Shown here: one piece after another, positions 18,260 through 26,037 of the stretch
Numbering within the stretch: position 1 is the first letter of the stretch
Layout: each line of letters starts with the position of its first letter
Assembly: GCF_003182195.1 (NCBI RefSeq)
Contig: NZ_QGTM01000008.1
Coordinates: 1-64,000, forward strand
Source of the DNA: Halomonas sp. A11-A
GTDB taxonomy: Bacteria; Pseudomonadota; Gammaproteobacteria; Pseudomonadales; Halomonadaceae
DNA: 64,000 nucleotides
Direction of reading: 5' to 3'
The notes under the pieces: generated by a model
What the model saw: only the letters and a program-made list of their open reading frames with translations
Told to the model about the DNA's origin: nothing
Databases searched by the model: none
Program-made: the position numbers and the translations under genes

Positions 18260-18859
18260 CTAGCGCGAAGGGAGACCGAGGTCATCCGCCATGGCATCCA
18301 GGAACCACTCCTGCACCAGCACCCGGAAGTCGCCGCGGCGAAACACCGAGCGGCGCCCCCAGGGCCCCGTGGCGGCGTGGAAGCCGGCGGGGGCGGAGGT
18401 CACCTCGATCTCGCCGCGCTCGAGGCCCGGCTGGCGGAACAGCCAGGAGCCCAGCGAGCGCTCGCCCAGGTGGGCCAACTCGTGTTCCGGCAGGCCCGAG
18501 AGCGGCGCCACCGAGCGCGCCACCACCCAGGGGTGCTCCCCCAGGCAGAGCGCCACCTCGCGCAGCCAGGCGCGCTGGCCGGGGGCGATGCCCAGCGCCC
18601 TGGCCTCGTCGCGGCGGGGCGTGCCGAGGCGCTGGTCGAGCAGCCGGACGCGGAAGGGGCGCGGGGCACCGGCCTCGGTGAGGCGCAGGGTCAGGGAGTC
18701 CCGGGAGCCGACCCAGCGGTGCCAGGCGGGGCTCATGGCCGGCCGGGAGGCGGCCAGGGGGATCCAGTGCGCCAGGGCGCAGATGTCGGCAGGTGGCAGG
18801 TCGGACACCGTCGGGCTCCGCGTCGCTTCAGGGGCGGCTAGTGTAACATGCGGTGCCAT
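18260..18859 (-). CDS. ubiC: Chorismate--pyruvate lyase UbiC
   Basis: UbiC removes pyruvate from chorismate to give 4-hydroxybenzoate, the substrate of UbiA encoded just downstream. Family features are DSLTLRLTEA near residue 50, the central WLREVALCLGEHPWVVARSV segment with the conserved Arg, LAHLGERSLGSWLF, and RRSVFRRGDFRVLVQEWFLD near the C-terminus, with the conserved Glu. The 199 residues include about 25 unconserved N-terminal ones. The ATG at 18859 has AGGGGTGGGG before it. The frame extends far upstream on the minus strand, but that part is the shadow of the divergent reductase. Confidence 0.88.
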   Translation of the reverse strand: MAPHVTLAAPEATRSPTVSDLPPADICALAHWIPLAASRPAMSPAWHRWVGSRDSLTLRLTEAGAPRPFRVRLLDQRLGTPRRDEARALGIAPGQRAWLREVALCLGEHPWVVARSVAPLSGLPEHELAHLGERSLGSWLFRQPGLERGEIEVTSAPAGFHAATGPWGRRSVFRRGDFRVLVQEWFLDAMADDLGLPSR

Positions 18860-18883
18860 CCCCACCCCTGAGCGAGGAGGCCC

Positions 18884-20044
18884 ATGAGCGCTCCCCTGAC
18901 CATCATCGGCTCCGGCATGGCCGGCATCGGCCTGCTCCGCCAGCTGCGGGCCCTGGACGCCGAACGCCCCGTGACCCTGATCACCGCTGACGGCGGCGAT
19001 GACTACGCCAAGCCGCTGCTCTCCACCGGCTTCGCCAAGCGACTGCCGCCGGATCGCCTGGCAGCGCGCAGCGCCCTGCGGGTCGCCGACGAGCTGTGCG
19101 CCGTGGTGCGCACCCATACCCGGGTCGAGGCCATCGATACGGCAGCGCGCACCCTGCGGATCGGCGCCGAGCGGCTGCCCTGGGGCGAGCTGGTGCTGGC
19201 CACCGGGGCGGCGCCGGCCGTGCCCTTTACGGTGCCCGAGGCCGTGGCCGGGCGGGTCTTCAGCGTCAACGATCTGGACGACTATCGGGTCTTCCACGGG
19301 GCGCTCGAGGCGCTGGGTCGGCCGGCGCGGGTGGCGATCATCGGTGCCGGGCTGGTGGGCTGCGAGTTCGCCAACGACCTGCTGGCGGGCGGCCACGAGG
19401 TGAGCCTGGTGGCCCCCGAGGCCGCGCCCCTGCCGCGGCTGCTGCCGGTGCCCCTCGGGCGGGCCCTGGGGGAGGCCTTCGAGGAGGCCGGCATGGTACT
19501 GGCGCTGGGCACCGGCCTGACGGGCCTGGCGGAGGTCGGGGCGGCCGTGGGGGTCAGCCTGGACGACGGCAGCCGCCTGGAGGCCGACCTGGTGCTGGTG
19601 GCCACCGGTCTCAGGCCCCGCACCGCCCTGGCCGAGGCGGCGGGCCTCGCGGTCAGCGCCGCCGGCATCCACACCGACCGCTGCCTGGCCACCTCGGTGC
19701 CCGGCATCCACGCCCTGGGCGACGTGGCCTGCGTCGACGGGGTGAATGCCATGTACGTGCAGCCCTTGCAGGCGAGCGCCAAGGCGCTGGCGAGGACCCT
19801 GACCGGCATGCCCACCCCGGTCGCCTACGGCCCCTGGCCGGTGGTGGTCAAGACGCCGCTGCTGCCGGTGGTGGCCCTGCCGCCGACCCGCCCGCCGGCG
19901 CGCTGGCGCATCGAGGGGGAGGCGGGGGATTTCACCGCCCTGGCGGAATCGGAAGACGGTCGTTTGATCGGATTTGCGTTGACAGGGGCCTGTGTCCGTC
20001 GGAAAGTTGAACTGGCGCGGGTTGCGCCGCCGTTGCTAGGCTAG
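18884..20044 (+). CDS. Rubredoxin-NAD(+) reductase-like flavoprotein
   Basis: This is an FAD- and NAD(P)H-binding oxidoreductase of the pyridine nucleotide-disulfide class without the redox disulfide. It resembles RubB/AlkT, which pass electrons to rubredoxin. The FAD motif is GSGMAGIGLLRQLRAL at residue 10; the NAD motif is VAIIGAGLVGCEFANDLLAG near 150. The second FAD contact is IHALGDVACVDG near 280. The protein has 386 residues, the usual size. No rubredoxin gene lies nearby. The start is 24 nt from the divergent ubiC start, with GAGGAGG as ribosome site, and TAACAT at 18844-18849 could be its -10 inside ubiC. Confidence 0.85.
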   Translation: MSAPLTIIGSGMAGIGLLRQLRALDAERPVTLITADGGDDYAKPLLSTGFAKRLPPDRLAARSALRVADELCAVVRTHTRVEAIDTAARTLRIGAERLPWGELVLATGAAPAVPFTVPEAVAGRVFSVNDLDDYRVFHGALEALGRPARVAIIGAGLVGCEFANDLLAGGHEVSLVAPEAAPLPRLLPVPLGRALGEAFEEAGMVLALGTGLTGLAEVGAAVGVSLDDGSRLEADLVLVATGLRPRTALAEAAGLAVSAAGIHTDRCLATSVPGIHALGDVACVDGVNAMYVQPLQASAKALARTLTGMPTPVAYGPWPVVVKTPLLPVVALPPTRPPARWRIEGEAGDFTALAESEDGRLIGFALTGACVRRKVELARVAPPLLG

Positions 20045-20109
20045 ATCTTCGACAGAACAAGACCCCGGCGACAGGCGCCCGGGGAGTATGCCAATACCAG
20101 GAGGGCAGT

Positions 20110-20385
20110 ATGCGTAAGCCAGAACTCGCCGCGGCGATTGCCGAGCGTGCCGATCTTTCCAAGGACAAGGCGAGCCAGGTGCTCAACGTGATCCTCGACG
20201 AGATCACCGGTAGCGTGGCCCAGGGACAGGATGTGTCGCTGATCGGCTTCGGCACCTTCACCGTGCGTGAGCGTGCGGCGCGCACCGGCAAGAACCCCCA
20301 GACCGGCCAGCCGCTGACCATCCCGGCCAGCAAGACGGTGGCCTTCAAGCCGGGCAAGGGCCTCAAGGACGCGGTGGCCAAGTAA
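20110..20385 (+). CDS. hupB: DNA-binding protein HU
   Basis: HU is a small nucleoid protein that bends DNA without strong sequence preference. The 91 residues show the whole HU fold: KPELAAAIAERADLSKDKAS at the start, VSLIGFGTFTVRERAARTGK with the beta arm RTGKNPQTGQPLTIPASKTV, and FKPGKGLKDAV at the end. GAGG precedes the ATG. The gene stands alone with its own likely promoter, and a small hairpin follows. It could be hupA or hupB; the symbol is by general resemblance. Confidence 0.93.
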   Translation: MRKPELAAAIAERADLSKDKASQVLNVILDEITGSVAQGQDVSLIGFGTFTVRERAARTGKNPQTGQPLTIPASKTVAFKPGKGLKDAVAK

Positions 20386-20403
20386 GACACAGCAAGGCGC
20401 CAG

Positions 20404-20425
20404 GCGGCCCGCTGCGGTGGGCCGC
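20404..20425 (+). terminator. Possible terminator of the HU gene
   Basis: GCGGCCC and GGGCCGC pair around an 8-nt loop, 18 nt after the HU stop. No T run follows, so this is a weak call. Confidence 0.35.
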
Positions 20426-20470
20426 GGCGGCCTTCCCCTCCATGGATTCGGATTCGGTGGCGAGATCGAA

Positions 20471-20827
20471 ATGAAGCTGCGACTGATGCTCTGGCTGCTG
20501 GCCTTCCTGCTCAAGCGCGCCCTGCGCCGCAAGGCCCGCTTCCGCGAGCTGCTGACCGAGATGCGCGGCCTCGATTGGGGCATCGCCACCGAAGACCTCG
20601 CCATCGCCCGCCACTACCGGATGACCCCCCGCGGTATCCAGTCCGGGCGCGGCCTGCCGGTGGACCTCGACCTGGAGCTGCGCTTCGAGGACGAGGCCAC
20701 CGCGCTCCAGGTGCTCAGGAAACCCACCCAGCAGGCCTTCCTCGATGGCATGATGGCAGGCACCGTGCGTCTGGTCGGTGATTCCGCCGATCTGCAGAAG
20801 CTCCAGAAGCTCCTCCGGCACCTCTGA
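20471..20827 (+). CDS. Unknown small protein with an N-terminal hydrophobic helix
   Basis: The 118-residue protein starts with a short hydrophobic stretch (LRLMLWLLAFLLKRAL), followed by Arg-rich sequence, so it is probably anchored at the cytoplasmic face of the membrane. The C-terminal half, with QQAFLDGMMAGTVRLVGDSA and a final KLQKLLRHL helix, resembles the SCP2 sterol-carrier fold, but this is only an impression. It lies between HU and the convergent recG. The ATG at 20471 follows GAGAT; the upstream in-frame extension is not convincing. No function can be given. Confidence 0.65.
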   Translation: MKLRLMLWLLAFLLKRALRRKARFRELLTEMRGLDWGIATEDLAIARHYRMTPRGIQSGRGLPVDLDLELRFEDEATALQVLRKPTQQAFLDGMMAGTVRLVGDSADLQKLQKLLRHL

Positions 20828-20881
20828 TCCACCTCTGACCTCTCACCCTCGCCTCGCTGCCCGGCTCCTGGGTCGTGAGGG

Positions 20882-22963
20882 TTACACCTGCCCGTAGCGG
20901 CCCGCCTCCTCGCCCAGCCAGCGCCTGACCAGCGGCCGGCTCGCCTCCGGGTGGATGGCCAGCAGCGCCTCGGCCAGCGGAGCGACGCGCTCCAGCAGGT
21001 CGGCGTCGCGCTCCAGGTCGGCGATCTTCATCTGGGCCAGGCCCGTCTGGCGGGTGCCCAGCACCTCGCCGGGGCCGCGCAGCTCGAGGTCCTTCTCGGC
21101 GATGCGAAAGCCGTCGTTGGTCTCGCGCATCACCGCCAGGCGCTCCTTGGAGTGGGCGGAGAGCGGCGGGTGATAGAGCAGCACGCAGAAGCTCGCGGTG
21201 GAGCCGCGCCCCACCCGGCCGCGCAGCTGGTGCAGCTGGGAGAGCCCAAGCCTCTCGGGGTTCTCGATGATCATCAGGCTGGCGTTGGGCACGTCGACCC
21301 CCACCTCGATCACCGTGGTGGCCACCAGCAGGTCCAGCTCGCCGGCCTTGAAGGCGTCCATCACCGTGGCCTTCTCGGCGGCCTTCATGCGCCCGTGCAC
21401 CAGGCCGATGGCCAGTTCCGGCAGAGCCTCGGTGAGCTCGTCCCGGGTCGCCTCGGCGGCCTGGCACTCCAGCACCTCGGACTCCTCGATCAGGGTGCAG
21501 ACCCAGTAGGCCTGTCGCCCCTCGGCGCAGGCGTGGCGGATGCGTGCCACCACCTCGGGGCGCCGCTCGTCGGGCATCGCCACCGTCTTCACCGGGGTGC
21601 GCCCGGGGGGCAGCTCGTCGATGATCGAGACGTCGAGGTCGGCGTAGGCGCTCATCGCCAGGGTGCGGGGAATGGGGGTCGCGGTCATCACCAGCTGGTG
21701 GGGCGTCAGGCCCCCGGCCTCGCCCTTCTCCCGCAGGGCCAGGCGCTGGTGCACCCCGAAGCGATGCTGCTCGTCGACGATGGCCAGGCCCAGGCGCTGG
21801 AAGTGCACGTCGCCCTGGAAGAGGGCATGGGTGCCCACCACCATGCGCGCGCGGCCGTCCTGGATGGCCGCCTTGGTGTCCAGGCGCGCCTTGCCCTTGA
21901 GCTTGCCGGAGAGCCAGGCCACCTCGATGCCCAGCGGTTCGAACCAGGCCCGGAAGGCACGGTAGTGCTGCTCGGCGAGGATCTCGGTGGGCGCCATCAT
22001 CGCCGCCTGGCAGTCGCCGGCGATGGCGGAGAGCGCGGCCATGGCGGCCACCACCGTCTTGCCGGAGCCCACGTCGCCCTGCACCAGGCGCAGCATGGGC
22101 ACCTCCCGGGCCAGGTCAGCGCCGATCTCGTCGAGCACCCGGCGCTGGGCGCCGGTCAGCGAGAAGGGCAGCTGGGTCAGGAAGCGCGCCTGCAGGCCGC
22201 GCCCGGAGGGCAGCGCCGGGGCGCCATCCTCCTGGATGCGCAGGCGCACCGCCTGCAGGCTCAGGCGGTGGGCCAGCAGCTCCTCCAGGGCCAGGCGGCG
22301 GCTGGCGGGGTGGCGGCCGCTGGCCAGGGCCTCGGCATCCACCTCCGGCGTCGGCTGGTGCAGCACGTGCAGGCAGTGGTGCAGCTCGGGCAGGCGGAAG
22401 CGGGCGCGCAGGTCCTCGGTGATCCAGTCCGGCAGCGCCTCGGGATGGGCCTCGAGCAGGGCCAGGGCCTGCTCGATCAGCGCCCGCAGGCGGGTCTGGT
22501 GGAGCCCCTCGGTGGCTGGGTAGATGGGGGTCAGGTGATCCTCCACAGGCGGGGCGTCGGCCTTGAGCAGGCGATACTCGGGGTGGTAGAGCTCGAGCCC
22601 GGTAGCCCCGGCGCGGGCCTCGCCGAAGCAGCGCAGCCAGCTGCCGGGCTGGAACTGCTGCTGCTGGGCCGGCGAGAAGTGGAAGAAGCGCAGGCTGAGC
22701 AGTCCCGAGCCGTCGCGCAGCCGCACCAGCAGGCTGCGGCGGCGCCCGCGCACCACCTCGGCGGCGACCACCTCGCCCTCCACCACCGCCTCGTGGCCGG
22801 CGCGCAGGGTGCCGATGGGGGTGATGCGGGTGCGGTCCTGGTAGCGCAGCGGCAGGTGGAAGAGCAGGTCGGCCACGCTCTCGAGGCGCAGCCGGGCCAG
22901 CTTCAGGGCCAGCGCCTCGCCAACCCCCTTGAGCGATGTGACCGGCGCGTCGAGTGCATTCAT
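20882..22963 (-). CDS. recG: ATP-dependent DNA helicase RecG
   Basis: RecG remodels stalled replication forks and branched recombination intermediates. An N-terminal wedge/OB domain comes first (SLKGVGEALALKLARLRL, LPLRYQDRT, GSWLRCFGEAR). Walker A follows at LVQGDVGSGKTVVAAMAAL near residue 292, the DEQH box at LAIVDEQHRFGVHQR, and helicase motifs TATPIPRTLAM, VHGRMKAAEKATVM and ENPERLGLSQLHQLRGRVGR. The 693 residues are the usual length. The start overlaps the oxyR stop (ATGA), so recG is the second gene of an oxyR-recG operon, an arrangement also known in Pseudomonas. Confidence 0.97.
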   Translation of the reverse strand: MNALDAPVTSLKGVGEALALKLARLRLESVADLLFHLPLRYQDRTRITPIGTLRAGHEAVVEGEVVAAEVVRGRRRSLLVRLRDGSGLLSLRFFHFSPAQQQQFQPGSWLRCFGEARAGATGLELYHPEYRLLKADAPPVEDHLTPIYPATEGLHQTRLRALIEQALALLEAHPEALPDWITEDLRARFRLPELHHCLHVLHQPTPEVDAEALASGRHPASRRLALEELLAHRLSLQAVRLRIQEDGAPALPSGRGLQARFLTQLPFSLTGAQRRVLDEIGADLAREVPMLRLVQGDVGSGKTVVAAMAALSAIAGDCQAAMMAPTEILAEQHYRAFRAWFEPLGIEVAWLSGKLKGKARLDTKAAIQDGRARMVVGTHALFQGDVHFQRLGLAIVDEQHRFGVHQRLALREKGEAGGLTPHQLVMTATPIPRTLAMSAYADLDVSIIDELPPGRTPVKTVAMPDERRPEVVARIRHACAEGRQAYWVCTLIEESEVLECQAAEATRDELTEALPELAIGLVHGRMKAAEKATVMDAFKAGELDLLVATTVIEVGVDVPNASLMIIENPERLGLSQLHQLRGRVGRGSTASFCVLLYHPPLSAHSKERLAVMRETNDGFRIAEKDLELRGPGEVLGTRQTGLAQMKIADLERDADLLERVAPLAEALLAIHPEASRPLVRRWLGEEAGRYGQV

Positions 22964-23880
22964 GCCGGCATGGGGTCGGCCTCGCGGCAGCGGGCGATGG
23001 CCTCGGTCACGGCGTCGATCGCCTTGGGCCGCGGGAAGCTGGCCCGCCAGGCGATGGCCACGGTGCGCGAGGGTGCGGGGGGAGCGAAGGGGCGGCTGAC
23101 CAGCAGGCCGCTCTCGTAGTGGACGGTGCCGATGGCCGAGCGGGGCAGCACGGTGATGCCCAGCTTGGAGGCCACCATGTGGCGGATGGTCTCCAGCGAC
23201 CCCCCTTCGGCGGTGAGGGTGTTGTTGGGGCTGGCCAGCTTCTGGCTGATGGCCGGGCAGGCCTCGAGGATCTGGTCGCGGAAGCAGTGCCCCTCGCCGA
23301 GCAGCAGCAGCCGCTCCTTGAGCAGCTCCTCCTTGTGGACGACCTCGCGCTCGGCCCAGGGGTGGTCGGCGGGCAGCAGCACCTCGAAGGCCTCCTCGTA
23401 GAGCGCCTTGGTCAGCACGTCGGTCTCGGTGAAGGGCAGCGCCACGATGATGGCGTCCAGCTCGCCGCTTCTCAGCTTGCGGCGCAGGTTGCCGGTGAAG
23501 CCTTCCTCGATGTAGAGCGGCATCTGCGGCGCGCCGCGGCGCAGCTCGGGCACCAGGTGCGGGAAGAGGTAGGGGCCGATGGTGTAGATGGCGCCGAGCC
23601 GCAGGGGACTGGCCAGCTGGTCCTTGCCGGCGTTGGCCAGCTCCTTGATCACGCTGGTCTGCTCCAGCACCCGCTGGGCCTGCTCGACGATCTTCTCGCC
23701 CAGCGGCGTCACCTGGACGGTGGACTTGGAGCGCTCGAAGAGGGCCACGCCCAGCTCCTCCTCGAGCTTCTTCACCGCCACGGAGAGGGTCGGCTGGGAA
23801 ACGAAGCAGCGCTCGGCGGCGCGTCCGAAGTGGCGCTCCTGGGCGAGTGTCACGATGTAGCGGAGTTCTGTTAGAGTCAT
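22960..23880 (-). CDS. oxyR: Hydrogen peroxide sensor OxyR, LysR family
   Basis: OxyR activates peroxide defence genes when a disulfide forms between two cysteines. Those cysteines are seen at residues 199 and 208 (GHCFRDQILEAC), the same numbers as in E. coli. The N-terminal HTH covers MTLTELRYIVTLAQERHFGR and RCFVSQPTLSVAVKKLEEEL. The protein has 306 residues. The open frame extends upstream to 24108, but the ATG at 23880 is the family start. Likely targets in the window are ahpC/ahpF at 60.5 kb. An ATAG-N7-TTAT motif upstream of oxyR suggests autoregulation. Confidence 0.95.
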   Translation of the reverse strand: MTLTELRYIVTLAQERHFGRAAERCFVSQPTLSVAVKKLEEELGVALFERSKSTVQVTPLGEKIVEQAQRVLEQTSVIKELANAGKDQLASPLRLGAIYTIGPYLFPHLVPELRRGAPQMPLYIEEGFTGNLRRKLRSGELDAIIVALPFTETDVLTKALYEEAFEVLLPADHPWAEREVVHKEELLKERLLLLGEGHCFRDQILEACPAISQKLASPNNTLTAEGGSLETIRHMVASKLGITVLPRSAIGTVHYESGLLVSRPFAPPAPSRTVAIAWRASFPRPKAIDAVTEAIARCREADPMPA

Positions 23881-23915
23881 CGTGGTTGCCTTGCAGGCAT
23901 CCTCTTGAAATTCCA

Positions 23916-23930
23916 ATAGGGACTTTTTAT
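23916..23930. promoter_or_regulatory. OxyR-like half site upstream of oxyR
   Basis: ATAG, 7 nt, then TTAT fits one half of the OxyR recognition pattern (ATAG-N7-CTAT). The same ATAG-N7-TTAT spacing occurs upstream of ahpC. The second half of the site is poorly conserved here. Confidence 0.35.
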
Positions 23931-23947
23931 CAGGGGGCAGGGAAAAG

Positions 23948-24820
23948 GTGAAGACAACAACGCTGATTCTAGGCTGTGGGGATATCGGGATCGGGCTTGG
24001 CCAGCGGCTCAAGGCGGCCGGCCAGCGGGTAGTAGGCGTGCGCCGCAACGTGGCCGCGCTGGAGGGCAGCGGCCTCGAGGCCGCCGGTGCGGACCTCACC
24101 GATCCCACCAGTCTCGCCGCCCTGCCCGATGCCGACGTGCTGGTCTACGTGGCCAGCGCCGACCACTTCGAGGAGGAGGCCTACCGCGCCGCCTACCCCG
24201 CGGGGCTCAAGGCGGTGCTGGAGGAGTTCGGCGCCCGCAAGAAGACGCCGAAGCGGGTCTTCTTCGTCTCCTCCACCAGCGTCTACCCCCAGCAGGCCGG
24301 TGAGGAGGTGGACGAGGCGAGCCCGGCCGAGCCCACCGGCTTCGCCGGCGCCCTGATGCGCGAGGCCGAGCAGGCGCTGCTCGACCATCCCCTGCCCGGC
24401 ACCGCGGTGCGCTTCTCGGGCATCTATGGCCCCGGCCGCGATCGGCTGATCCGCCAGGTGAGCGAGGGGCGCATCGCCCCGGAAAGCCCCGCGATGTACA
24501 CCAACCGCATCCACCGCGACGACTGCGTCGGGGTACTGGCCCATCTGATCGAGCGCAGCCTGGCTGACGAGCCCGTCGACGACCTCTACCTGGCCAGCGA
24601 CTGTGAGCCGGCGCCGCTCCACGAGGTGATGACCTGGCTGGCGAAGCAGCTCAAGGTGGAGGCCACCGAGACCATCCAGTCGCCGCTGCGCCGCCGCGCC
24701 AGCAAGCGCTGCGACAACTCTCGGCTGCTGGAGAGCGGCTACGAGTTCCGCTACCCCAGCTACCGCGAGGGCTATGCCCAGGTGCTCAGGGAGGGTGGCT
24801 TCCTGCCCGAAAAGGCCTGA
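23948..24820 (+). CDS. NAD(P)-dependent epimerase/dehydratase-like protein (SDR family)
   Basis: This is an extended short-chain dehydrogenase fold protein of 290 residues, similar to the YeeZ group; the substrate is unknown. The nucleotide-binding motif is LILGCGDIGIGLGQRLKAAG at the N-terminus. VFFVSSTSVYPQQAGEEVDE in the middle carries the Ser-Thr-Ser-x-Tyr pattern seen in nucleotide-sugar epimerases. RFSGIYGPGRDRL and NRIHRDDCVGVL follow, as in the family. The usual YxxxK pair is not obvious (FAGALMREAE at that place). It starts with GTG at 23948 after AGGGA and is divergent from oxyR by 67 nt, so it may be OxyR-linked. Confidence 0.8.
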   Translation: MKTTTLILGCGDIGIGLGQRLKAAGQRVVGVRRNVAALEGSGLEAAGADLTDPTSLAALPDADVLVYVASADHFEEEAYRAAYPAGLKAVLEEFGARKKTPKRVFFVSSTSVYPQQAGEEVDEASPAEPTGFAGALMREAEQALLDHPLPGTAVRFSGIYGPGRDRLIRQVSEGRIAPESPAMYTNRIHRDDCVGVLAHLIERSLADEPVDDLYLASDCEPAPLHEVMTWLAKQLKVEATETIQSPLRRRASKRCDNSRLLESGYEFRYPSYREGYAQVLREGGFLPEKA

Positions 24821-24864
24821 TCGCCATGGGGCCACGCGGTCGCTTGATCCCTGGCGGGCTGGGG

Positions 24865-25368
24865 TTACAGTGGGAAGCGGTAGCCCAGCGTCAGGGTCTC
24901 GAAGCCGTCATTCGGCCGCTTGATCCCGCCGTTGGAGTAGTGGGTCAGCGCCAGGGAGAGCTCCCCGCCGGCCCAGGGCATCCCCACCGCCAGGCGGTCC
25001 TCGAACTGGAAGGCGGTGGAGAGGTTGCGCGCCTCCACCCGGGTCTTGAGGAAGAGGGCGCCACCGATGCCCCCCTCCACGAAGAGCTCGCGCTCGCCGG
25101 GGAAGGTCCAGCGCAGCGCCGGCGACAGCAGCAGGGCGGCGTTGTCGTCCTGCTGTTCGCCGGAGAGCAGCAGCAGGCCGGTGGCCAGTCGCAGGTCCAG
25201 CCTGGGGTGCAGGCTGGTCAGCGGAACGAGGCGGTCGACCTCCATCTTGAGGGCGATCGTGGATTCACTGGTGGCGCCAACGGCGACTTGAAGATCGGCC
25301 ATGGCCGGGCTGCCGGCCAGCAGCAGCGTTAGGGCGGCGCAGGCCGCCCGATGCGACACGAGAGACAT
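24865..25368 (-). CDS. pagL: Lipid A 3-O-deacylase PagL-like outer membrane enzyme
   Basis: PagL removes the 3-O acyl chain of lipid A at the outer membrane. A signal peptide (AACAALTLLLAGSPAMA, cut near residue 24) leads into a small beta-barrel with alternating strands and a C-terminal Phe/Leu (YRFPL). The catalytic triad spacing of Pseudomonas PagL (His126, Ser128, Glu140) is reproduced at His143, Ser145 and Glu157 in THYSNGGIKRPNDGFE. The 167 residues fit the family. It lies downstream of ridA and a 57-codon ORF on the same strand. Confidence 0.88.
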   Translation of the reverse strand: MSLVSHRAACAALTLLLAGSPAMADLQVAVGATSESTIALKMEVDRLVPLTSLHPRLDLRLATGLLLLSGEQQDDNAALLLSPALRWTFPGERELFVEGGIGGALFLKTRVEARNLSTAFQFEDRLAVGMPWAGGELSLALTHYSNGGIKRPNDGFETLTLGYRFPL

Positions 25369-25396
25369 TCCCTTCCCCCTCCATGACCCGGATGGC

Positions 25397-25570
25397 TCAG
25401 CTGGCCCGAGTGTGCGCCATAGACGCGTAGCGCACCCCCTGGCCGTCGTTGATCGAATGAATCAGCGTCACCTGATTATAGGCCCACTCGAGCTCCACGT
25501 CCGGCAGGTCGTCGGCCTGGAGCCGCTCGCGCAGCCCCGGCGGCGGCATCTGCGCCAGGAAGAGCCGCAT
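25397..25570 (-). CDS. Small ORF of unknown function (57 aa)
   Basis: The ORF runs from an ATG 7 nt after the ridA stop to a TGA 28 nt before pagL. The product begins MRLFLAQMPPPGLRERLQAD and continues with LPDVELEWAYNQVTLIHSIN and a C-terminal MAHTRAS. Codon use is GC-rich at third positions, like the neighbours, and the position in the ridA-pagL run supports a real gene. There is no clear ribosome site, so translation may be coupled to ridA. No family is recognised. Confidence 0.5.
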   Translation of the reverse strand: MRLFLAQMPPPGLRERLQADDLPDVELEWAYNQVTLIHSINDGQGVRYASMAHTRAS

Positions 25571-25577
25571 GGGGCTT

Positions 25578-25967
25578 TCAGTCGCCGATGACCATCACGG
25601 CTTCCGCCTCGAACTGCGCGCCCTTGGGCAGCGCCTTCACGCCCACCGCGGCGCGGGCCGGGTAGGGCTTGGCGAAGAACTCCTCCATCACCTTGTTGAC
25701 CACGGCGAAGTTGTCCAGGTCGACCAGGTAGAGGTTGAGCTTGACGATCTCGCCCAGGGAGCCCGCGGCCTCCTCGCAGACGGCCTTGAGGTTGGTGAAG
25801 ACCTGGCGGGCCTGGGCCTCGAAGTCGTCGGAGACGAGCTCCATGGTGGCCGGGTCCAGGGGAATCTGGCCGGAGAGGTAGATGGTGTTGCCGGCCTTGA
25901 TGGCCTGGGAGTAGGGGCCGATGGCGGCGGGGGCCTGGTCGGTGTTGATCACGGCCTTGTTGCTCAT
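25578..25967 (-). CDS. ridA: RidA family enamine/imine deaminase
   Basis: RidA hydrolyses reactive 2-aminoacrylate and other enamines released by PLP enzymes. The 129-residue protein has the full YjgF/RidA fold: [20 protein letters not shown] at the start, [20 protein letters not shown], and [20 protein letters not shown] followed by EAVMV. It includes the catalytic Arg in PARAAV. It lies between spoT and a small ORF on the same strand, as in Pseudomonas where a ridA gene follows spoT. A second, more distant RidA protein is encoded at 50.4 kb. Confidence 0.95.
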   Translation of the reverse strand: MSNKAVINTDQAPAAIGPYSQAIKAGNTIYLSGQIPLDPATMELVSDDFEAQARQVFTNLKAVCEEAAGSLGEIVKLNLYLVDLDNFAVVNKVMEEFFAKPYPARAAVGVKALPKGAQFEAEAVMVIGD

Positions 25968-26037
25968 GGTGTGCTCCGTCGGTTGGTTGCTGCTCGGGAT
26001 AATCGAAAATGGCCCGGCCCGCCCCGGCCGGGAAAGC

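Noticed and set aside
20951-23119. A 722-codon plus-strand frame opposite recG
   Set aside because: It has no recognisable domain and a composition typical of the antisense of GC-rich genes; recG on the other strand is complete.
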